Origin: Geodermatophilus normandii
Lineage (GTDB): Bacteria; Actinomycetota; Actinomycetes; Mycobacteriales; Geodermatophilaceae
Direction: 5' to 3'
Length of the DNA: 64,000 nucleotides
NCBI RefSeq assembly: GCF_003182485.1
Contig: NZ_QGTX01000001.1
Location: 3,664,001-3,728,000 of the forward strand
A program made the translations under genes and the position numbers. The notes beneath the pieces were generated by a model. It saw only the letters and a program-made list of their open reading frames with translations, had not been told where the DNA came from and did no database searches. Of the stretch, positions 25,672 through 34,121 are shown one piece after another; position 1 is the first letter of the stretch, and each line of letters opens with the position of its first letter.

Positions 25672-27080
25672 TCAGGCGCGCTGGGCGGTGAGGTCGCGGA
25701 CCTCGGCGTAGCGCTCGCGGACGGCGGGGGTCGGGTCGGCCTCGTGGACCTCGGTGCCCGGCCGCGCCCACTCCGGCGCCGCGGCCGCGCCGGACAGCAC
25801 CCACGCCGCCTGGCGGGCGGCGCCGTCGGCGACGTACTCCCCCGGCGGCGGCACGAGCACCGGCACACCGAGGACGGCCGGGGCGATGCGGCGGACCGCC
25901 TCGGAGCGGGCACCGCCACCGACGAGCAGCACGCGGCGGACCTCGGCTCCGGTGGCGCGGACGGCGTCGAGGCCGTCGGCCAGGCCGCACAGCAGCCCCT
26001 CGACGGCGGCACGGGCCAGGTGCGCCGGCGTCGAGGTGGCCAGCGTCAGCCCGTGCACGGCGCCGGTCGACGTCGGCCTGTCCGGCGTCCGCTCGCCCTC
26101 CAGGTAGGGGACGACGACCAGGCCGCCGGCGCCGGCCGGAGCCGACAGCGCCAGCCGGGACAGCTCCTCGTGGTCGACGCCGAGCAGCCGGGCGGTCGCG
26201 TCGAGGACGCGGGCGGCGTTGAGGGTGGCGACCAGCGGGAGGAACCGGCCCGTGGCGTCGGCGAACCCGGCCACCGCTCCGGTGGGGTCGGCGGCCGGGG
26301 TGTCCGAGACGATCGAGACGACGCCGGAGGTGCCGACCGACAGGACGACGTCGCCGGGCTCCGCGGCCAGGCCGAGGGCGGCCGCGGCGTTGTCGCCGGT
26401 GCCCGGTCCGAGCACCGCGCCGGTCGTCGAGGTCCCGGCGGCCTCGGCCGGCCCGAGCACCCGCGGCAGGTGCGGCGTGGCGCCGAAGGCGCGCTCGAGC
26501 AGGTCGGGGCGGTACTCCCCCGTGGCCGCCGACCAGTAGCCGGTGCCGCTGGCGTCACCGCGGTCGGTGACCAGCGCGTCCAGTCCGGGGCGGCCGGCCA
26601 GCACCCACGTCAGCCAGTCGTGCGGCAGGCACACCGCCGCGGTGCGCGCGGCGTTCTCCGGCTCGGCCTGCGCCAGCCAGCGCAGCTTGGTGACGGTGAA
26701 GGAGGCCACCGGCACCAGCCCGACGGCGTCGGCCCAGGCCTGACGCCCCGCCTGGCCGTCGCCGAGCTCGCGGGTGAGGTCGGCGGCGGCACCGGCCGAG
26801 CGGGTGTCGTTCCACAGCAGCGCGTCGCGGACGACCTCCCCGTCCTCGTCGAGGCAGACCATGCCGTGCTGCTGGCCGCCGACGGCGACCGCCGCCACGT
26901 CGTCGAGGCCGCCGGCCTGGGCCACCGCCTGCTCGAGGGCGGCGGCCCAGGCCGCGGGGCGACCTCCGTGCCGTCGGGGTGCGGCGCCCGGCCCTCGCGC
27001 ACGAGGGTCCCGGACGCCGCGTCCCGGACGACGACCTTGCAGGCCTGGGTGGAGGAGTCGACCCCCGCGACGAGCGTCAT
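25672..27080 (-). CDS. xylB: Xylulokinase (one-base frameshift)
   Basis: FGGY-family kinase of about 470 residues that phosphorylates D-xylulose. The ATG at 27080 begins [20 protein letters not shown] (ATP-binding loop). The frame breaks after HPDGTEVAP, at the G-run 26956-26959, where one base seems missing; the other frame resumes with [58 protein letters not shown] and [15 protein letters not shown]. Restoring one base gives a full-length, ordinary XylB. Eleven bases separate it from xylA. Probably a sequence error, since the rest is perfectly conserved. Confidence 0.9.
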
Positions 27081-27091
27081 CGGCCGGTCGG

Positions 27092-28276
27092 TCAGCCGCG
27101 GGCGCCGAGCAGGTGCTCGACGGCGAGCTGCGAGAGCCGGACCTGGCCGCCGCGGCGGGCACCGGCGGCCTCGGCGTCGTAGTCCTCGAACGCCGAGCGG
27201 TCGGCCAGCAGCTCCTCGTACGAGCCGCCCTCGAGGGTCGGCTGCGCGAGCTCGGGCACCGCGGCGTCGGCGAGGGCCTCCTGGACCTCCGGGTCCGCGC
27301 GGAAGGCGGCGGCCCGCTCCTTGAGCAGCAGGTAGGTGCGCATGTTCGCCGCGGCCGACTCCCACACGCCCTTGAGGTCCTCGGTGCGCAGCGGCTTGTA
27401 GTCGAAGTGGCGGGGGCCGTCGTAGGCCGGGCCGCCGTTCGGGCCGCCGTGCTCGAGCAGGTCGACGGTGGCGAAGGCGCTCAGCACGTCACCGTGGCCG
27501 AAGACGAGGTCCTGGTCGTACTTGATGCCGTGCTGGCCGTTGAGGTCGATGTGGAAGAGCTTGCCCTGCCACAGCGCCTGGGCGATGCCGTGCGTGTAGT
27601 TCAGCCCGGCCATCTGCTCGTGCCCGACCTCGGGGTTCACGCCCACCAGGTCGGCGTGCTCGAGGGTGCTGATGAAGGCGATCGCGTGCCCGATGGTGGG
27701 CAGGAAGATGTCGCCGCGCGGCTCGTTGGGCTTGGGCTCCAGCGCGAAGCGCAGGCCGTAGCCGCGGTCCTCGGAGTACTGGGCGAGGGTGTCGATGCTC
27801 TCGCGGAAGCGGTCCAGCGCCGCGGTGAGGTCCTTGGCGCCGTCGACCTCCGCGCCCTCGCGCCCGCCCCACAGCACGTACGTCGTGGCGCCGAGCTCGG
27901 CGGCGAGGTCCATGTTGCGCATGACCTTGCGCATGGCGAACCGGCGGACGCCGCGGTCGTTGGCGGTGAGCGCGCCCTCCTTGAACACCGGGTGGGTGAA
28001 CAGGTTGGTGGTCGCCATCGGCACCACGAGGCCGGTCTCCTCGAGGGCGCCCTTGAAGCGCTCGATGATCTTGTCGCGCTCGCCGCTCTCGGTGCCGAAC
28101 GGGATCAGGTCGTCGTCGTGGAAGGTGACGCCGTAGGCGCCGAGCTCGGCCAGGCGGTGCACGCTCTCGACCGGGTCGATCGGCGGACGGGTCGCCTCGC
28201 CGAACGGGTCGCGGGCGTTCCAGCCCACGGTCCACAGGCCGAAGGAGAAGCGGTCCTCGCGGGTGGGCTGGGTCAT
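27092..28276 (-). CDS. xylA: Xylose isomerase
   Basis: 394 residues, class I. Converts D-xylose to D-xylulose (and glucose to fructose) with two divalent metals. Active-site His and Asp lie in [12 protein letters not shown]; metal and substrate residues lie in [33 protein letters not shown] and [21 protein letters not shown]. The ATG at 28276 has GGGAGGAA upstream. First gene of xylA-xylB-ATPase-mutarotase and divergent from the XylR-type gene. Confidence 0.96.
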   Translation of the reverse strand: MTQPTREDRFSFGLWTVGWNARDPFGEATRPPIDPVESVHRLAELGAYGVTFHDDDLIPFGTESGERDKIIERFKGALEETGLVVPMATTNLFTHPVFKEGALTANDRGVRRFAMRKVMRNMDLAAELGATTYVLWGGREGAEVDGAKDLTAALDRFRESIDTLAQYSEDRGYGLRFALEPKPNEPRGDIFLPTIGHAIAFISTLEHADLVGVNPEVGHEQMAGLNYTHGIAQALWQGKLFHIDLNGQHGIKYDQDLVFGHGDVLSAFATVDLLEHGGPNGGPAYDGPRHFDYKPLRTEDLKGVWESAAANMRTYLLLKERAAAFRADPEVQEALADAAVPELAQPTLEGGSYEELLADRSAFEDYDAEAAGARRGGQVRLSQLAVEHLLGARG

Positions 28277-28310
28277 GGGGTTCCTCCCGGGAACGGAGTG
28301 CGGAGCCAGG

Positions 28311-28333
28311 TTTTGTTTCGGACTAGAACATAA
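28311..28333. promoter_or_regulatory. AT-rich imperfect palindrome in the xylA/xylR intergenic region (operator/promoter)
   Basis: TTTTGTTTCGGACTAGAACATAA is strikingly AT-rich against the background and is an imperfect inverted repeat (TTTTGTTTC facing AGAACATAA). It sits 35 bases from the xylA start and directly before the putative xylR ATG. It could be the XylR operator overlapping divergent promoters. Assignment is by position and symmetry only. Confidence 0.45.
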
Positions 28334-29574
28334 TGCACGTCACAGCTAACCTCAACCCCGTGCCCGTGCCGGTGTCGAGTCCCGAGGGCATCCGCGCGGG
28401 ACCGGGCACTCCCCGCCGGGCCAACCTCGCCCGGGTGCTGCGGACGGTGTGCACCGCCGACGCCCCACCGTCGCGTGCCGACGTCGCGGCCGCCACCGGG
28501 ATGACCCGCGCCACGGCCGCCCGCCTGGCCGACGACCTCGTCGCCGGCGGCCTGCTCGACGAGGTGGAGGCGACGCCGTCGGGCCGCCGGGGCCGGCCGG
28601 CCACGCCTCTCGCCCCGGGCTCCCGGGTCGTCGCGCTGGGCCTGCAGGCAGACGCCGGCCTGCTCGCCGGCCGGGTGCTCGACCTGCGCGGCCGGGTGGT
28701 GAGCGAGCGGGTCGAGCCCGGCGACCTGCGCGGCAGCGACCCCGCGGCCACCCTGGCCCGCCTGGGCGCCCTGGCCGCCGGCCTGCTCGGCGGGCTGCCC
28801 GACGGCACCCGGGTGGCCGGCGCCGGCCTCGCGCTGCCCGGCATCGTCGACGGCGCCACCGGCGTGCTGCTGCGCGCGCCGAACCTCGGCTGGTCCGACG
28901 TCCGCCCGGCCGACCTGCTCGCGCCCCGGCTGCCCGGCGGGCTGGACGCGGTGCCCGGCAACGAGGCCGACCTCGCCGCGCGCACCGTGGCCGAGACCGC
29001 GCCCGGCCGTCCCGGCCCGCACCGCGACTTCGTCTACCTCTCGGGTCAGATCGGCATCGGCGGCGCCACGGTGCTCGACGGCCGCGTCATGTGCGGCAGC
29101 TCGGGCTGGGCCGGCGAGATGGGCCACGTGTGCGTCGACCCCGACGGGCCGGCCTGCCGCTGCGGCTCCACCGGCTGCCTCGAGCAGTACGCCGGGCGCG
29201 ACGCCCTGCTCGCCGCCGCCGGGCTGCCCCGCGGCACCGCCCCCGGCGAGCTGGCCCGGCGCGCGGCCGGTGGCGACCCGGCCGCGGCCGCGGCGGTGGC
29301 CGGCGCGGCGCGCGCGCTGGGCGTCGCGCTCGCCGGCGTGCTCAACGTGCTCGACGTGCCGGTCGTGGTCCTCGGCGGCCACCTCGGCGAGCTCGCCGGC
29401 CTGCTGCGGCCGGCGCTCGAGGAGCACCTGGGCCGGCGCGTGCTGTCGGCCCGCTGGCGCCGGCCCCGGGTCGAGGCCGCGCCCGGCGCACCGGCGGCCG
29501 GCGCGACGGGAGCGGCGCTGCGCGCGCTCGCCGACGTCGTCGACGACCCCGCCCGGTGGCTGGGAGCGCACTGA
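28333..29574 (+). CDS. XylR-type ROK transcriptional repressor
   Basis: 413 residues if started at the ATG 28333, or 404 from the GTG at 28360; the first overlaps the putative promoter, so a leaderless message or the later start is possible. N-terminal winged helix ([20 protein letters not shown]) and ROK domain with zinc motif [19 protein letters not shown]. The kinase Asp is replaced (GNEADLAA where kinases have ENDAN), so it should be a xylose-sensing repressor without kinase activity. Divergent from xylA, which it most likely controls; convergent with the permease gene. Confidence 0.88.
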   Translation: MHVTANLNPVPVPVSSPEGIRAGPGTPRRANLARVLRTVCTADAPPSRADVAAATGMTRATAARLADDLVAGGLLDEVEATPSGRRGRPATPLAPGSRVVALGLQADAGLLAGRVLDLRGRVVSERVEPGDLRGSDPAATLARLGALAAGLLGGLPDGTRVAGAGLALPGIVDGATGVLLRAPNLGWSDVRPADLLAPRLPGGLDAVPGNEADLAARTVAETAPGRPGPHRDFVYLSGQIGIGGATVLDGRVMCGSSGWAGEMGHVCVDPDGPACRCGSTGCLEQYAGRDALLAAAGLPRGTAPGELARRAAGGDPAAAAAVAGAARALGVALAGVLNVLDVPVVVLGGHLGELAGLLRPALEEHLGRRVLSARWRRPRVEAAPGAPAAGATGAALRALADVVDDPARWLGAH

Positions 29575-29581
29575 CGGCCGG

Positions 29582-30472
29582 CTACTTGCCGAAGCCGGCC
29601 GTCAGGCCGCTGAGCAGGTAGCGCCGGCCGATCAGGTACAGCACGAAGATCGGCACCACCGACAGCGTCACGGCCGCGAGCAGGCCCGGCACGTTGGTGC
29701 CGAACTGCCCCTGGAAGTCCCACAGCCCCAGGGTGAGCACGCGGGTGTCCTCCGACTGCGTGAGCACCAGGGGGAAGAGGAAGCCGTTCCAGGCCGTGAG
29801 CGAGGTGAACACCGACACCGTGGTGATCGCCGGCTTGGCCAGCGGCAGCACGAGGTGGCGCAGCACCGCGAACGGGCCGGCGCCGTCGAGGGTCTGCGCC
29901 TCGTACAGCTCGCCGGGGATGTCGCGCAGGCTGTTGACCATCACCAGGAGCGCCACCGGCATCGCGAAGGCCGCCGTCGGCAGGATGACCGCCAGCAGGG
30001 TGTCGTACATCCGCATCTGCGTGATCATGAGGTAGACGGGGATGATCGCCGCCTGGGCGGGGATCGCGAGGCCGACGAGCAGGAGCGAGAAGCCTCGCTG
30101 CACGAAGCGGCCGCCGTTGCGGGCGATGGCGTAGGCCCCGGGGAGCGTCAGCCCGACGACGATCGCCACGGTCGCCAGCGTCACGACGACGGTGTTGAGC
30201 AGGTACGTCGGGAAGCCGCCCTCGAAGACGGTCCGGTAGTTCTCCAGCGTCGGGTCCGACGGCGGGACGAGCGGGTTGGTCGACAGGTAGTCCTGCCGGG
30301 TCCGCAGGCTGCCCGACACCAGGTAGTACAGCGGGACGGCGACCAGCACCAGCCAGACCAGAGACAGCAGGCCGGCCAGGAGGTTGGGCCGCTCGCGGCG
30401 GCGCCGGCCGCGGGGACGCGGCGGCACCGGGGCCGCGGACGCGCCGCGGGTCGGGAGCGCGGTGGCGGTCAC
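29582..30472 (-). CDS. Sugar ABC importer permease (MalG/BxlG type)
   Basis: 296 residues with six membrane helices, from LLSLVWLVLVAVPLYYLVSG to VPIFVLYLIGRRYLLSGLTA. The EAA loop that docks the ATPase is YEAQTLDGAGPFAVLRHLVL. The GTG start overlaps the stop of the upstream permease (GTGA). With the binding protein and MalF-like partner it forms the membrane channel of a CUT1 importer, probably for xylo-oligosaccharides given the GH3 enzyme and xylose genes around it. Confidence 0.93.
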   Translation of the reverse strand: MTATALPTRGASAAPVPPRPRGRRRRERPNLLAGLLSLVWLVLVAVPLYYLVSGSLRTRQDYLSTNPLVPPSDPTLENYRTVFEGGFPTYLLNTVVVTLATVAIVVGLTLPGAYAIARNGGRFVQRGFSLLLVGLAIPAQAAIIPVYLMITQMRMYDTLLAVILPTAAFAMPVALLVMVNSLRDIPGELYEAQTLDGAGPFAVLRHLVLPLAKPAITTVSVFTSLTAWNGFLFPLVLTQSEDTRVLTLGLWDFQGQFGTNVPGLLAAVTLSVVPIFVLYLIGRRYLLSGLTAGFGK

Positions 30473-31404
30473 AGGCCCTCCTGCTGGCTCTGCATGGCCC
30501 GGAAGCCGGTGACACGGGTGACGAACAGGGACAGCCCGGCGCCGAGGACCAGCAGCAGGACCGCGATGGCGCTGGCGTAGCCGAACTCGAAGCCGCTGAA
30601 GCCGGTGATGTACATGTACAGCGGCGCGATGCGGGTCGTCGTCCCCGGGCCGCCCCCGGTGAGGATGAGGATCGTGTCGAACGTGGTGAACGAGCCCACG
30701 ATCATCAGCACGCTCGAGGTGATCACCGTGTACTTCAGCAGCGGCAGCGTGATGGTGAAGAACTGGCGGTAGCGCCCGGCCCCGTCGATGGTGGCCGCCT
30801 CGTAGAGGCTGTGCGGGATCTGCCGGGCGGCGCCTTGGTAGAGCAGCGTGTGGAACGGGACGTACTGCCAGGAGACGACCCACACGACGGTGTAGATGAC
30901 GATGTCGGTGTCGCCGAGGAAGTTGAACCGGTCGAGGAACGGCAGCGCCTGGGTCACCCCGAAGTTGGGGTCGAGCACCGAGGCCCACAGCAGCGCGATC
31001 GCCGCCGTCGACAGGAGCAGGGGCAGGAAGAACAGCGAGCTGAGGACGGCGCGGTTGCGCTGCCGCCCGGCCGCCCAGACCCCGATCAGCAGCGCGATCG
31101 GGGTCTGGACGGCCCAGGTGACCACCATGAACAGCAGGGTGAGCAGCAGGGCGTCGCGCGCCTCGCCGTCGGCGACCAGGCGCTCCCAGTTCGCCGCCCC
31201 GGACGGCTGCGGGAACCCGAAGCCGTTCCAGTCGGTGAAGCTGAGGTAGACGACCAGACCCATCGGCAGCACCGCGAAGAACCCGAAGAAGGCCAGCGCG
31301 GGCGCCAGGTACCAGCCCGAGGGGCGCTCGCGCGTCCCCCGGGGCCGGCCCCGGGGCGTCGGCGCCGGGCTCGGCGCGGTGGTGACGAGGGTGGTGCCTG
31401 CCAT
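30469..31404 (-). CDS. Sugar ABC importer permease (MalF/BxlF type)
   Basis: 311 residues, six helices beginning GWYLAPALAFFGFFAVLPMG; EAA loop YEAATIDGAGRYRQFFTITL. The N-terminal ~25 residues are Pro/Arg-rich and cytoplasmic. Second gene of the binding protein-permease-permease operon, 55 bases after the binding-protein stop. Requires an ATPase from elsewhere, most likely the MsiK-type gene at 24526. Confidence 0.93.
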   Translation of the reverse strand: MAGTTLVTTAPSPAPTPRGRPRGTRERPSGWYLAPALAFFGFFAVLPMGLVVYLSFTDWNGFGFPQPSGAANWERLVADGEARDALLLTLLFMVVTWAVQTPIALLIGVWAAGRQRNRAVLSSLFFLPLLLSTAAIALLWASVLDPNFGVTQALPFLDRFNFLGDTDIVIYTVVWVVSWQYVPFHTLLYQGAARQIPHSLYEAATIDGAGRYRQFFTITLPLLKYTVITSSVLMIVGSFTTFDTILILTGGGPGTTTRIAPLYMYITGFSGFEFGYASAIAVLLLVLGAGLSLFVTRVTGFRAMQSQQEGL

Positions 31405-31459
31405 GCCGGGTCCCCTGCCGTGGAGTGGTGCGGTGGTGCGGTGCGGGTGCGGTGGTGGC

Positions 31460-32773
31460 TCAGGCCGCGGACATCGCGGCGACGAAGCCCTCGGGGGTCT
31501 GCTCGCCGAGGAACAGCCGCTGCAGCTCGGTCAGCATCTCCGTGGCCTGGTCGGCGGGCAGGTCCTGGTCCCAGGACAGCTGGAAGTTCGGCGCGCCCTC
31601 GACCAGGTCGTAGATCCAGGTCGTGTAGTCGGCGTTCTCCGCCTGCTCCAGCTGGTCGCGGACACCGGCCACCGCGGGCACGTCGCCGGCCGCCACCAGG
31701 TCCTCGACGTACTGCTCGTCGTTGAGCGCCGTCGTCACGTACTCGATGGCCACGTCCCGGTGGTCGCTGTCCGCGACGACCGAGTAGAAGTTCGTCGGGT
31801 TGCCGACGACGTTGGCCGGGTCACCGGCACCGCCCTCGACCGCCGGGAACGGCGCCCAGCCGAGGTCGCCGGCCTCGACGAACTCCGGGCTCTGCCCGAG
31901 CTGGTTGACGTACTCCCAGGACCCCATGAGGTGGAAGCCGGCGTCGCCCTGGGCGAGGATCGTCGACGCACCGCCGACGTCGTAGCCCACGGAGGCGAAG
32001 TCGTCGCCGAAGGCGCCCCGGTCGACCAGGTCGGTCACCAGCTGCAGCGACTGGAGCACCGCCGGGTGCTCCCAGGCGCCGGGCTCGCCGTCGCGGATCG
32101 CCTGGAAGACCTCCGGGCCGCCGACGCGGTCGAGCAGGTACTCGATCCACATGAGCTCGGTCCACGACTGCGAGCCGGCCAGGGCGATCGGCGTGACGCC
32201 CTCGGCCTTGAGCGCGTCGACGGCCGCGAGCAGCTGCTCCCAGGTCTGCGGGACCTCCACCTCGGCGGCGTCGAGCACGGCCCGGTTGTAGAACAGCGCG
32301 ACCGGCTGCACGCCGCGCATCGGGATCCCGTAGTACTTCCCGTCGAGCTGGGCGGCCTCCAGCACGCTCGGGATGAACGAGTCGCGCAGCTCGGGGTCCT
32401 CCTCCAGCAGCGGGGTGAGGTCCTCCACCGCGCCGGCGTCGACGTACTCCTTGAGGTTGCCCCCGCCCCAGTTGAAGAAGACGTCGGGCGCCTCGGGTGA
32501 GCTCAGGGCGACGCGCAGCCGCTGCTTGTAGGGGTCGTTGCCGAACGTCGCGAGCTCGGCGTCACCGGCCTCGCTGGTCTCGTTGAAGCGGGAGATCGAG
32601 GACTCCTCGATCGGGTTCAGCACGGTGTCCTGCAGGGCCCACACCTGGGCGGCGTCGCCGCCGCCTCCGCCGCCGGCCCCTGCGGGGCCGGAGGAGCCGC
32701 AGGCGACCAGGCTCGCCGCGAGGAGGAGCGCGCCGGCGGATGCGGCACCACGGGTCAGACGCCGGGATGTCAT
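31460..32773 (-). CDS. Sugar ABC importer substrate-binding lipoprotein (BxlE type)
   Basis: 437 residues. Signal peptide with lipobox LVACGSS, a Gly-rich linker, then a family-1 solute-binding protein: ISRFNETSE, PDVFFNWGGGNLKEYVDAGA, YYGIPMRGVQPVALFYNRAV, VPQTWEQLLAAVDALKAEGV, WELPALAGSQSW-like PIALAGSQSWTELMW and GDAGFHLMGSWEYVNQLG. Captures oligosaccharides outside the membrane. The ATG at 32773 has AAAGGCGG upstream. Two palindromes, probable LacI operators, lie 18-46 bases upstream, so it should be induced together with the GH3 enzyme. Confidence 0.92.
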   Translation of the reverse strand: MTSRRLTRGAASAGALLLAASLVACGSSGPAGAGGGGGGDAAQVWALQDTVLNPIEESSISRFNETSEAGDAELATFGNDPYKQRLRVALSSPEAPDVFFNWGGGNLKEYVDAGAVEDLTPLLEEDPELRDSFIPSVLEAAQLDGKYYGIPMRGVQPVALFYNRAVLDAAEVEVPQTWEQLLAAVDALKAEGVTPIALAGSQSWTELMWIEYLLDRVGGPEVFQAIRDGEPGAWEHPAVLQSLQLVTDLVDRGAFGDDFASVGYDVGGASTILAQGDAGFHLMGSWEYVNQLGQSPEFVEAGDLGWAPFPAVEGGAGDPANVVGNPTNFYSVVADSDHRDVAIEYVTTALNDEQYVEDLVAAGDVPAVAGVRDQLEQAENADYTTWIYDLVEGAPNFQLSWDQDLPADQATEMLTELQRLFLGEQTPEGFVAAMSAA

Positions 32774-32791
32774 CCCATCGCCGCCTTTCTG

Positions 32792-32819
32792 TTTCGACGT
32801 TGAAAACCGAAAGTTTCGG
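32792..32819. promoter_or_regulatory. Two LacI-type operator palindromes upstream of the binding-protein gene
   Basis: TTTCGACGTTGAAA (32792-32805, one mismatch pair) is followed by CCGAAAGTTTCGG (32807-32819, perfect arms around a central G). The second contains CGAA-N-TTCG, the type of inverted repeat I recall for BxlR of Streptomyces. They stand between the importer operon and the divergent LacI gene. Confidence 0.6.
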
Positions 32820-32956
32820 GGTGGTGCGAGAACGTAAGCCACGTCACGGGACCTGTCAACGCACCGTCTTGGCGCCCGCGTGGCGCCCCTCGGGGTCGAC
32901 GGGGTGACCTGCGCCACGGCCCGTATCCTGACCAGGACGGATGGGAGGGCTGGCGG

Positions 32957-32975
32957 TATCGGAGAAGTTTCGATA
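32957..32975. promoter_or_regulatory. Candidate LacI operator upstream of the lacI-type gene
   Basis: TATCGGAGAAGTTTCGATA has perfect five-base outer arms (TATCG/CGATA) and shares GAAGTTTCG with the palindrome at 32807. It lies 63 bases before the regulator's GTG, so autoregulation, and control of the GH3 gene behind it, is likely. Confidence 0.5.
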
Positions 32976-33037
32976 GCGTCGCCGATCACATCCGACCGGC
33001 ACCGGCGCCGGCGGCCGGCCACCTCGGAGGACCGACA

Positions 33038-34045
33038 GTGCACGAGCAGACGGCCGGCCGCCCCACCCTCGCCAGCATCGCCGCGGCGGCCGGCGTCTCG
33101 CTGCCCACGGTGTCCAAGGTCGTCAACGGCAAGACCGACGTCGCCCCCGCCACCCGCGAGCGCGTCCTGGCCCTGCTCGACCAGTACGACTACGTGCCCC
33201 TGTCCCGGCGGCCGGCGCCCGAGCCGGAGAGCCCGCTGGTCGACGTCGTGTTCACCGCGCTGGACAGCCCCTGGGCGGTCGAGCTGCTGCGCGGCATCAC
33301 CGAGAGCGGACTGGAGATCGTCCTCGACTCGCTGGCGGCCCGGCCGCAGGGCGGGGACTGGGTGCGCTCGCTCATCGCCGGCGGCCGCCGCGGCGCCATC
33401 GTCGTCACCTCCCGGATCACCGCGGCCGACCAGCGCCGGCTCGGCCGCTCGCACCTGCCCGTCGTCGTCATCGACCCGGTCGACATGCCCGGTCCGGACG
33501 TGCCCAGCGTCGGCGCCACCAACTGGTCCGGCGGCATGGCCGCCACCGAGCACCTGGTCGAGCTGGGGCACCGGCGGATCGCGGTCATCGGCGGCCCCGA
33601 GGACTGGCTGTGCAGCCGGGCGCGCATCGACGGCTACCGCGCCGCGCTCGACCGCGCCGGCATCCGGGCCGACCCGGCGCTCGTGCGCCACGGCAACTTC
33701 CACCACGACGGCGGCTACGAGCGCGCCCGCGAGCTGCTCGAGCTGCCCGACCGGCCGACGGCGGTCTTCGCCGGCAGCGACGAGCAGGCCTTCGGCGTCC
33801 TCGAGGCCGCCCGCCAGGCGGGCCTGTCGGTGCCCGGCGACCTGTCCGTCGTCGGCTTCGACGACCTGCCGATGGCCCGCTGGTCCTCCCCTCCCCTGAC
33901 CACCGTGCGCCAGCCGCTGGCCGACATGGGCCGGATGGCCGGGCGCATGCTGCTCGACCTGGTCAGCGGCCGGGAGCTCGCCAGCCAGCGGGTCGAGCTG
34001 GCCACCTCGCTGGTGCCGCGCGCCTCCACGGCTCGCCGTCCCTGA
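33038..34045 (+). CDS. LacI-family transcriptional regulator (BxlR-like)
   Basis: 335 residues from a GTG at 33038 with GGAGGACC upstream. Helix-turn-helix PTLASIAAAAGVSLPTVSKV with the hinge helix motif VNGKTDVAPATRERV, then a periplasmic-binding-protein-like sensor domain (GHRRIAVIGGPEDWLCSRAR, PTAVFAGSDEQAFGVLEAAR, VVGFDDLPMARWSSPPLTTV). Divergent from the importer operon and 76 bases upstream of the GH3 gene, a placement that matches known xylo-oligosaccharide regulators. Likely released from DNA by xylose or xylobiose; the effector is inferred. Confidence 0.92.
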   Translation: MHEQTAGRPTLASIAAAAGVSLPTVSKVVNGKTDVAPATRERVLALLDQYDYVPLSRRPAPEPESPLVDVVFTALDSPWAVELLRGITESGLEIVLDSLAARPQGGDWVRSLIAGGRRGAIVVTSRITAADQRRLGRSHLPVVVIDPVDMPGPDVPSVGATNWSGGMAATEHLVELGHRRIAVIGGPEDWLCSRARIDGYRAALDRAGIRADPALVRHGNFHHDGGYERARELLELPDRPTAVFAGSDEQAFGVLEAARQAGLSVPGDLSVVGFDDLPMARWSSPPLTTVRQPLADMGRMAGRMLLDLVSGRELASQRVELATSLVPRASTARRP

Positions 34046-34121
34046 CCCGCCCCTCCCCCGCACCGGCCGGCGGGCGTGTCCCCTGCGCCGCCGGTCTCCC
34101 GCCCGCACGACTGGAGCACCC

